Shown: piece after piece, positions 8,113-14,311 of the stretch
How positions within the stretch are numbered: position 1 is the stretch's first letter
Layout of the letters: each line of letters opens with the position of its first letter
Assembly (NCBI GenBank): GCA_026770575.1
Contig: MU658069.1
Location: forward strand, 1-14,311
Source: Pelagophyceae sp. CCMP2097
Lineage: Eukaryota; Sar; Pelagophyceae
DNA: 14,311 nt
Direction of reading: 5' to 3'
Translations under genes and position numbers: made by a program
Notes under the pieces: generated by a model
Databases searched by the model: none
What the model was told of the DNA's origin: nothing
Seen by the model: the letters and a program-made list of their open reading frames with translations, nothing else

Positions 8113-9703
8113 TTACTGTTCCGGGCGGGCGGTCGACTGCGCTTCCAGCCAACGGCGCGAATCGAAGAGCTCGGCGGACCGCATTGCCCGGGCCCGGAGG
8201 TCCGCCTCCGCCGTGGCCAGGTCGAGGCCGGGGCAGTCACGCAGGCACCGCTGGATGGTCGACCTAGGCAGGCGCCGCGAAACGCGCCCGTAGGCCGCGC
8301 TCGCGATGCCCGCGGCCGTCGCCACGTCTGGGCTGTACTCGTCGAGCGCGCCGAGCCTGCGGTGCGCATCATACACGCGCCGCAGTCCCCCGGCGCGAAG
8401 CACAGACCAGAGCAGCGCGCAGCGGAGCGCCTCGCCGTCGCGCGCGAGGATCGGCGGCAGCTCCGCGACGGCCAAGTCGTGAGCGTCCGGCGCCGCAGGG
8501 GTTGCCTCCGCCGCCACCTTGGAGGCCGCCGCGGGGGCGGCCGCCGGAGCCGGCGAAACGTCGGCGCCGATGTCGCTCATAAAGTCCGCCTGAAGAAGGG
8601 CGGCCTCGGTCGGACGCCGAAGCGCAGAGGCCCACGCACGACGCGCGCGACGAGGGAGTGGGCGCGCCGCTGGAGCGCCATGGGGTAGGGCGCCGCGGCG
8701 CGGCGTTGCGCGCGCGCGTCGTCGAGCAGCGCGCGCGTCTGCTTCTCGAGGCCCGCGCCGCCGCCCGCTGGCCCTGCGCGGCGGGCTTCGGCCTCGACGG
8801 CGTCGTAATTCTCCTCGACGCGGTCGAGGGCGGCTTCAAAGGCCTCGTCGGCGGCGTTGGAATCAAAAGCGGGCGCGCCGTCCCAGAAGCCGTGGTGCGC
8901 GACTAAATACTTTTCGCGTTTTGCGGCCGTGCAGTCGCGCGGGTAGACGTAGTGCAGCGTGACAGCGTCGCCTCTGGAAATGGCAGACGTCGCCCAGACT
9001 TCCGAGAGCTCGCCCACGAGGAGCTGCGTCGCCGGCGCATTTTCTGAATCGTTGAAGAGCGACTTGTGCAGGTAAAGACCAGACTCGAACGCGTTAAAGC
9101 GCCACGCCAGCGCCAGCCGCACGATGCCGTCGTACTCCCCGTCGATCGAATCCGCCGCGGGGTGCCTAGGCACGTCGATGAGCGCTCCGCAGCGCCCGTC
9201 GCAGCGCCCCGCGTCCGCCTTTGGGACGCCGGCGTGCATTGCAGGCGGTCGAGCGAGGCTTTGAGGTCGGGGTCGATCTACGTTTCTAAAGATGACGGGA
9301 GACGGGCTTTGGCGGGTGCGGCGGTCCCGCGCACCTCTGACATGCCTAAAAGCTGTTCCGCGGCGTCCTCGAGGACGTGCTCGCGGTCGACGTCGCACCG
9401 TTCAATCACGGCGCGCTCGACCATGAGCAGCTCGCCGGGTTCAACGTCGCGCGCGGCGACGTAGCCGCGGCCGCCGCCGACGTCGGCCAGGTCCTCGCGC
9501 AGCTCCATGGCGTCGGAGAGGTAAACGAGGTACTCTGCGTGAGCCGGAAAGTACTCTACCAGCGGCGTCCCGACCTGGCCCGGGCGCACGGGGGGCAGTG
9601 GCGTCAGATACGGGCCGCCGCGATGCGGCGGCGGCGGCCCGGTGGCCAGCGTGGATTCGTCGTCCGACGCGGCGTCCGAGTCGTCGCCGAACAAGTCGTC
9701 CAT
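8113..9703 (-). CDS. Divergent SET-domain protein (SMYD/SETD6-like arrangement)
   Basis: Model: complement(join(8113..8589,8640..9165,9228..9277,9335..9703)), 473 aa, with introns of 57, 62 and 50 nt, all GT-AG and in phase. SET proteins usually methylate lysines using S-adenosylmethionine. Residues 78-93 (GRGYVAARDVEPGELL) are the usual N-terminal SET strand. Residues 172-185 (HKSLFNDSENAPA) sit where NHSCxPN is expected but lack the His and Cys. Residues 205-214 (GDAVTLHYVY) match the GEExxxxY segment and are followed by REKYLVAHHGF. The N-terminus is acidic (DDLFGDDSDAASDDES). A predicted helical region and an Ala/Pro linker lead to a C-terminal domain (residues about 335-473) that I do not recognise. 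The ATG at 9703 was chosen because the longer frame upstream begins only with TTG. The degenerate NHSC motif raises doubt about catalysis. The substrate cannot be inferred. Confidence 0.75.
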
Positions 9704-9844
9704 CGCCCCGCGCGGCGGCGGCGGCGGCGGCGGCGACGCCTCGCGCGCGCGCTTCGTGCCGAAGCTCGGCAGGCGGTTCCGGATCGCCACCTCGAGCTTG
9801 GGCCTGCGGGGGCGCGTCCGAGGGACGGCGATACGACGCAAGGC
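9704..9844 (-). promoter_or_regulatory. Short intergenic spacer between NAT9-PAC4 and SET genes
   Basis: Only 141 bases separate the two same-strand genes. The minus-strand frame through it encodes a basic, proline-rich stretch (TKRAREASPPPPP) continuous with the SET protein, but it has no ATG, so it is taken as 5' leader. An upstream non-ATG start or a small leader exon cannot be excluded. Confidence 0.35.
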
Positions 9845-11165
9845 TCACGCGAAGAGGCCGTGCTCCTCGCCGAGGGACCACGAGACGACGACGAGGCGCT
9901 TGGACCGCTGCGAGAGCCTCTGCGCCATGGGCGCGCCGATGCCGGCCGCGTCGTCGACGATGGACGTCACGGCGACCATACCGTGCTCGAAGCTGCCGCG
10001 GGCAAGCGTCCCGGTTGCGGACGGCAAATCCTCGGCGCGTACACTTTCGAGCACAAGGTCAGGGTACGCACGCCGCGGGCGCGGCGATGCACATGGACTC
10101 CATCCTCGGGTCGTCGCCCTTGCCGACCCAGACCCAAGCGCACTTTTCGCCAAAGAGGAAGATGGCGCAGCTGAATTTCTCGTCCAGAAGCTGCTCCTCG
10201 AACCGGATGACGTCAAAGGCGGACCCCGAGTTGGGCGCCAGGAAGGTCGTCTCGCTCAGCGGCAGCGCGGCGTCCGCGACGCGGGCCGCCGAAAGCTCGA
10301 GCTCCGTCTCCTTGAACGCCTCGGAGTAATTGCACTTTGCAAATCCAAGGCATTCGAAGAGCTTCAGACTCGCGGCGTTGCCGTCGCCGATCTTGACGAA
10401 GAAGCTCTTTATTGTCATCTTCGCGCGCGCGTACGACATAACGAGGCGCACCGCCTCCGACCCGCAGCCTAAACCGGGCGATGGACACCCGCAGTCATGC
10501 TCCCGAGCCGCGCACCTCGGCCCCGGGCCGCGGCCTCGGCGATCATGACTTCGACCTCTCCGCGCGCGCCATCGTCGCGGTCGCGGAAGACGTTGACGTC
10601 GCCGACCATGGCACTCGCCGGGAACCTGCGAGTGCCACAGAGCGTCAAGGTTTAATCGGACGTCGCGACTTTCACGCATGTGTCGTTTGAGATGCGCCCC
10701 ACGACTGCCCGTGCGCTCGGGTCGGACGCTCCTCGACAGTCGCGCGGCAAGTTCATCGAGCGACGCCGCCTTGGACGCTTCCGCGTGCGTCGAAGCGCCG
10801 CAGCGGCACAGCGCCTTGTCGAGGACGATGAACGTCAGCTTGGCCTCGTCGTCGCGCCACGAGACGCAGTTCGCCGCCTACGACGCGCGATTCGCCTTTT
10901 GCGGCTCCGCGCGGCGCGTGCCCTTTCGGCGTCGGGCGCGGGTCTCGTACCTCTTGCTCCAGGGTCAGCTTGTCGCTCGCCGTGAGCCGGAGCATTTCCT
11001 CATCTTGCATCCATGCCTATCTCGGCGTCGGACGACCGGCGATCCTCGCCCGACCGCGCGCCGTATACGCCGGTTTCGCGCGTGGTAGCGCTCGACGTAG
11101 TGCTCGCGGTACGGCACGAGCACGACGTGTCGCCCGATCAGCGCCGTGTCCCAGTTCAACCGCAT
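9845..11165 (-). CDS. NAT9-like GNAT acetyltransferase fused to a PAC4-like proteasome assembly chaperone
   Basis: Model: complement(join(9845..9992,10072..10468,10516..10625,10777..10877,10951..11016,11082..11165)), 301 aa, all junctions in phase. Residues 1-181 follow the NAT9 (N-acetyltransferase 9) family from the first residue: MRLNWDTALIGRHVVLVPY, WMQDEEMLRLTASDKLTLEQE (split here by its length as WMQDEEMLRL then TASDKLTLEQE), LTFIVLD, MVGDVNVF, GEVEVMIAE, the acetyl-CoA-binding ARGRGCGSEAV at about 117-126, and KIGDGNAASLKLFECLGF. Residues about 203-301 resemble PSMG4/PAC4: FEEQLLDEKFSC, CAWVWVGKGD, and AQRLSQRSKRLVVVSW near the C-terminus. PAC4 pairs with PAC3 in alpha-ring assembly of the 20S proteasome. 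Both domains lie in one exon (10468-10072) with no stop and no Met between them. The first intron (11017-11081) has a GC donor; the 47-151-nt others are GT-AG. Gene symbols NAT9 and PSMG4 apply to the halves. Confidence 0.85.
11017..11081 (-). other. GC-AG intron in the NAT9 domain
   Basis: Exon 1 ends ERYH (TAC CAC) and is followed by GCGCGAAACC. Exon 2 begins AWMQDEEM after GAGATAG. NAT9 proteins have RYHEWM at this point, so phase 0 is required. The only GT nearby (GTATAC) is in the wrong phase. The intron is 65 nt. This is the best-supported non-canonical donor in the window. Confidence 0.8.
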
Positions 11166-11312
11166 CGCGGTCGATTGCGAGTATCGCCAGAAAATAATCT
11201 TCGGCGACGTGTTGGTTGGGACGCGCTGGCACGGTCCACTGCGGTCACCAAAGGACGGTGGAGGACGGACTGGGAAACCTCCACGAGTCGGAAGGCGGCC
11301 CGCGGCGCGGCC
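11166..11312. promoter_or_regulatory. Divergent promoter region between NAT9-PAC4 and the plus-strand gene
   Basis: The 147 bases lie between two oppositely directed ATG codons, so both promoters must fit here or overlap the neighbouring 5' ends. An AT-rich AAAATAATC is at 11190-11198, and TTGGTTGG (CCAACC on the minus strand) is near 11212. No TATA box is convincing. A shared bidirectional promoter is an inference from the spacing. Confidence 0.45.
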
Positions 11313-12297
11313 ATGCAGCAGGTTCTGCTTTGCGTGGCGCTGGCGCAGGCGGCGTGGGGCCTGGCGCCGGACTTTGGCTTGTTCTCGGTTCGCGCGACGG
11401 GGACTTGGAGCGGCGCGAAGACGCGGTGGAGCGGCGGCGCTGCGCTACAGGAAGAGATCGCCGACGCCGTGTCCATCTCTGGCGTCGAAGGGCTCGCGCC
11501 CTTCGCAGTCTCCTCTTCGGCGATGCCGTCGCAAGCAGCCGTCGAAGAGGTCATGCGCGCCTGCGGTGGCGCCGTCCAGGGCGTGTCCGAGGCGCGCGCA
11601 GACGCCGGCGCGGCCCTGTACCTCAACCGCGCCGACGACGGCTTCTGCTACTTTGACGACGGCAGCTGGGTCGCCGCAATGCCCGACGGATCGCTCGAGG
11701 CCTCGATTGCCCACGGCGAATCGAAGCGAAGGCGCTTTAGCGTCACGTGGGACGCAGACCGACAACTCGCCACCGTCGACTCGGCCCTCGAGGTCAACGG
11801 CGTCGATTCCGACGAAGCCATTTCCGGCCTCCTCCAGGGCGCCGCTTTGGACCTCGTCTTGGACGTGGAGACGTGGCAGGGCGGCGCGCGCGTTTCCACG
11901 CTCGTCGGCCGGCGGCCCGATGCGGCGGCGGCGTGGATTTTGCCGCGTGCGGCGTGGGCCGCCGACGAAACGCAGGTCCTCCCGGGGGGGGCGCCGCTGC
12001 TGCCGCTCTTCGACGCCGTCGACGCGTTTGCGGTGCTTCCCGCAATGGCCTTCGTCGCGACGCGCGGGCGGAGCGTCGAGCTCATCTCCCTGGTCAAGGG
12101 CGAGTGCAAGTCGCTCATGCGCACCTGCGACAAATCGGGGCTCGCCCGGATCGAACTCAAAGTGCGCCGCGCGCCGGCGCCGCCGAGACGGCGCCGATTC
12201 ACGCCGCCGACTATAGGCCATCACACCTCTCGACCCAAACGACGACGGCTCCTGGGACTGGGACGACGATGTCCACGAGGCCGACCACGGCCACTAA
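11313..12297 (+). CDS. Secreted or organelle-targeted protein, possibly DUF3598/lipocalin-like
   Basis: Model: join(11313..12161,12217..12297), 309 aa, with one 55-nt GT-AG intron in phase 0. The N-terminus MQQVLLCVALAQAAWG is a plausible signal peptide and may be the first part of a plastid-targeting leader if the host is a complex alga. The mature part has GTWSGAKTRW near its start, then FCYFDDGSWVAAMPDG and RRRFSVTWDADRQLATV. These resemble the strand pattern of cyanobacterial/algal DUF3598 proteins (start GxWxGxxTR, then FxDGS, then RRRxVxxYD). That family call is tentative. Without splicing the frame runs into a basic tail of shadow sequence. Splicing at AAA|GTGCGCC gives an acidic end (SWDWDDDVHEADHGH), more natural for this protein. 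The ATG at 11313 was chosen because the upstream in-frame sequence lies in the NAT9 gene on the other strand. Confidence 0.7.
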
Positions 12298-12517
12298 TCA
12301 AAACGTCGAGTGGCTCTGCTGCTCCTTGATTGCAGTCTCGGCTGCCTCTCACAGGTGTTTCACTTGAAATCAGTGCCGAAATCAAATCTCAAAAGCTGTC
12401 CTCTCGAATCATCGCCAAAGTCTCACTCGCAGCGACGTCCTTTTGCGCCCTTTCTGGGGTCCAGTGGCCTTAAGAAGTGTCCACCTCTTCGCGCCGCAGT
12501 CGCACACCATTTCTTTT

Positions 12518-12560
12518 CGATCCCCTCTCTCGTAAACTGGAGGACACCGGTCCGTCCGTG
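12518..12560 (+). repeat. Dispersed repeat E, first copy (inverted relative to 13487-13529)
   Basis: The 43 bases from CGATCCCCTCTCTCG to CCGGTCCGTCCGTG match the reverse complement of 13487-13529 with four mismatches. The two copies face each other across about 0.9 kb, and the right copy directly abuts repeat D. Confidence 0.85.
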
Positions 12561-12941
12561 ACAAAAAATTGACCTTGTGAGGCCTCATAATGGCCGGTTT
12601 CCGGCCAGCCAGACGGTTTGGGCTGGCGTGAGTCGCCTTAGGGGGGGTCCTGAGTGTCCCGTGAGCTGCTCTGGGCATGCGGCTCCTCTTAGAAGGCAGG
12701 GTCTTAACGAGGAGCCGACGGGGACTGAATCGAGTCCTCTCCTCGAGGACATCACTATCAGCTTAGGTCGTGTTTCAAAAATATCGCTAAACAACGTTTT
12801 CGGAACGGTTTTAGATTCCAAATTTTCGATGCAAGGATTTGCAAATTCAAGCCCGTTATCATTGAAGTTCAGACTCGCTAGTTTTCGCTAGTCCGCAGGC
12901 CGAAGGTAGCTTCGGGGACCTCGTTCGGCGGGCGGGGGGGC

Positions 12942-13020
12942 GGCTCCTTTGGACCCTAAGGGCTTCATCGCTTGGGGAGGCGAGGTCCATCCGATAGAAA
13001 CCTTAGGGTCCAACGGAGCC
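12942..13020 (+). repeat. Long-stem hairpin (20-bp arms)
   Basis: Arms 12942-12961 (GGCTCCTTTGGACCCTAAGG) and 13001-13020 are inverted repeats with one mismatch, separated by 39 bases. The structure could be a small MITE-like element or an RNA hairpin. It lies in non-coding DNA. Confidence 0.8.
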
Positions 13021-13181
13021 CGCGTCGTTCGCGCGGTGTGGTGCCTCAAAAATGGACATATGTTCTCAAAAAGGGGAAGTCTAAAAAAAACTGGCCGAAC
13101 CGCTGGCGCGCGGCGCGTTACGCGACGGCCCCGTGCGCGCCGAGTCGGATCACGACAAGTGGCGCGACGGCGAGATGCTTG

Positions 13182-13264
13182 CGACTCAAACCTTATCTTG
13201 CTCACAGCTCTCCTTGTCTCAATAAGAACGATTTGATTCAGACTCAAACTGTACAGTAAACACA
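13182..13264 (+). repeat. Dispersed repeat A, right copy
   Basis: This is the direct-orientation partner of 182-262. It shares CTCACAGCTCTCCTTGTCT and ends ACAGTAAACACA. It differs mainly in the middle (CAATAAGAACGATTTG here, TTAAGCAAGACTTG there). Confidence 0.75.
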
Positions 13265-13486
13265 CGCCGGATGTCATTTGACGGGCTTGCGGGGGCATGA
13301 AAAATCAAGTTTTAAGATGTGTTTTCGATAGCTATCTAAGCTGCTAGTGTTTACGGTGGCTACGAGCGTTCCGACGCGCACAGCGCGCTGGATTGAAACC
13401 ACGTCCTTCCCCGATCTAACCCAGCCAACGCCGAGCATCACAGGCCGCCGCAGCGCCTCGGACTGCTCCTTAGGGTCTTTAAACTG

Positions 13487-13529
13487 CACGGACGGACCGG
13501 TATCCTTCGGTTTGCGAGAGAGGGGATCG
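13487..13529 (-). repeat. Dispersed repeat E, second copy
   Basis: This is the inverted partner of 12518-12560, 39 of 43 bases identical. It starts CACGGACGGACCGG and ends GAGAGGGGATCG. Confidence 0.85.
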
Positions 13530-13537
13530 TTAACACT

Positions 13538-13671
13538 ACAAGGGGGGTCCAACATGAAACGGATTCCACTCAACTACAAATTTCTCGGGCTACAAACGAG
13601 GTATGGGGCCACTTATGGTCGCTGCGTCGCGGGCTGGTGGCGGCGCGGTCCCCGACGAAGGAAGTTTGTTT
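13538..13671 (-). repeat. Dispersed repeat D, right copy
   Basis: This is the inverted partner of 530-663, about 90% identical over 134 bases. The best-conserved part is GAGGTATGGGGCCACTTATG (GTGGCCCCATACCTC on the left copy). Confidence 0.9.
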
Positions 13672-13862
13672 ATGGGCTCGATCCGCCGACCGTGAAGCCG
13701 TTTTCAAGAATAAAACGGTGTAAAACTTGACACCATTTCCGCGTAATTGCGGATTTGCATGGGCGTTTTAAGTGAAATGGGGCCCATAACTTGCAAAATG
13801 GAGCCCATAGCCTAAATTTTGGGCCTTATCCCGAACCTCCATGGGCCACTAGGCCGGACTCT

Positions 13863-13937
13863 GGCGACGCCAGGGCCTACAGCCGACCCCAATGAAGTGG
13901 CAGGGAGGGCGACGCTAGGGCCTACAGCCGACCTCAA
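13863..13937 (+). repeat. Short tandem duplication, 45-bp period
   Basis: A 30-base unit (GGCGACGCCAGGGCCTACAG followed by CCGACCCCAA) at 13863-13892 recurs at 13908-13937 with two changes. A partial third start (GGCGACGCT) lies near 13948. It has no coding context. Confidence 0.75.
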
Positions 13938-14114
13938 ACCGGCTTTTGGCGACGCTGAAATCGAGATTGCGCGCGGGATACGCGAAAAACGGAAGAGGTC
14001 CGCCTCCAGCCCGATACCTTGGGACGAGCCGGACATGTCCAGCCACTCAAAGTCTTCTCAAACGTGCTGTGGAGGTTCGGAAATGAGCGGCTTTTTCATG
14101 TTGAACACCCCTTG

Positions 14115-14184
14115 TACGAGCTTAGCCTCCCCCTAGGGCCCTATCGTATTATGACAATAGCTTGCACTTTCATTGTGTCATAAT
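14115..14184 (-). repeat. Dispersed repeat B, right copy
   Basis: This is the inverted partner of 268-329. It keeps the ATTATGAC/GTCATAAT inverted pair around CAATAGCTTGCACTTTCATT and has a small CCCTAGGGCC-type insertion next to CTATCG. Confidence 0.8.
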
Positions 14185-14186
14185 TG

Positions 14187-14249
14187 AGGACCCGAAGGGT
14201 CCTTGCCGTTTATTCAACGTCAGTTTACGGCAAGGGCCCTTCGGGTCCT
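14187..14249 (+). repeat. Long-stem hairpin (23-bp arms)
   Basis: Arms 14187-14209 and 14227-14249 are inverted repeats with one mismatch and a 17-base loop. The outer part, AGGACCCGAAGG, also occurs in repeat C (GGACCCGAAGG), so the hairpin looks built from the same element family. No gene ends nearby in the window, so a terminator role has no support. Confidence 0.85.
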
Positions 14250-14263
14250 TTGATTGAAGGATT

Positions 14264-14311
14264 ATTACAAGAGCGCGCCGGAGGCACACGGAGGACCCGA
14301 AGGATACAGCC
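14264..14311 (-). repeat. Dispersed repeat C, right copy (cut by window edge)
   Basis: The exact reverse complement of 444-491 occupies the last 48 bases of the window. The match may continue beyond the edge. Confidence 0.9.

Larger units (their letters stand above)
12298..14311. other. Two-kilobase gene-free repeat region
   Basis: No coding sequence is supported. The stretch is less GC-rich than the genes and is filled with copies of repeats A-E, two long hairpins and a short tandem repeat, listed separately. The open frames here (for example 12577-12891 and 13347-13730) overlap repeats, have no recognisable domain, and show no transposase, reverse transcriptase or integrase motif. Confidence 0.7.

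Noticed and set aside
9704..9841. Extension of the SET protein to 9841
   Set aside because: The frame is open, but the first codon is TTG and no ATG occurs upstream of 9703, so the ATG at 9703 was preferred.
12700..12760. tRNA-like stretch with a GAATCGAGTCC-type T-loop resemblance
   Set aside because: No acceptor stem or anticodon arm could be paired around it.
12577..12891. 104-codon plus-strand frame as a small gene
   Set aside because: No domain, sits in repeat-rich DNA with a different composition, and no splice or start context supports it.
1..14311. CRISPR array, bacterial operon or prophage
   Set aside because: No regularly spaced repeats, no bacterial ribosome-binding sites, and the genes need introns to be read, so the DNA is eukaryotic.

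Overview
The window is eukaryotic nuclear DNA. It is GC-rich, and its protein-coding frames are broken by many short introns (about 43-151 nt) that can be resolved by reading frame. Most introns begin GTGCG or GTGAG and end in a pyrimidine-poor NAG. At least two, and probably three, begin with GC (GCGCG). The style (alanine/arginine-rich proteins, tiny GC-rich introns, close gene spacing) suggests a GC-rich microalga or other protist such as a pelagophyte/stramenopile. The lineage is an inference and the window does not prove it.

Layout: positions 1-127 hold the 5' end of an unidentified minus-strand gene. About 128-1541 is non-coding and rich in repeats. Four genes then lie head-to-tail on the minus strand. 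Read in transcription order they are: a NAT9-like acetyltransferase continuous with a PAC4-like proteasome-assembly-chaperone domain (11165-9845); a divergent SET-domain protein (9703-8113); a long multidomain megasynthase-like gene (7680-2697); and mitochondrial-type ribosomal protein L11 (2339-1542). A plus-strand gene (11313-12297) is divergent from the NAT9 gene across 147 bp. It encodes a protein with a possible signal peptide that weakly resembles DUF3598/lipocalin-like proteins. From 12298 to the end there is no gene, only dispersed repeats and hairpins. Several of these are inverted copies of sequences in the first 700 bases, so the gene cluster is bracketed by related repeats.

The main discovery candidate is the 7680-2697 gene. 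My spliced model (14 exons, 1374 aa) gives this order: acetyl-CoA-synthetase-type adenylation domain, polyketide-synthase-type dehydratase, acyl carrier protein, hotdog thioesterase-like domain, hydrophobic C-terminus. No ketosynthase, acyltransferase or ketoreductase is present. It looks like a self-loading, non-elongating enzyme that would activate an acid, tether it, dehydrate it and release it, possibly at a membrane. The second candidate is the NAT9-PAC4 fusion. It rests on a single uninterrupted exon with no Met between the two domains. The genes are otherwise functionally unrelated housekeeping genes, and I see no evidence of a shared pathway.

All exon models are manual, chosen by frame, splice dinucleotides and family resemblance recalled from knowledge. 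No alignment or search was run.
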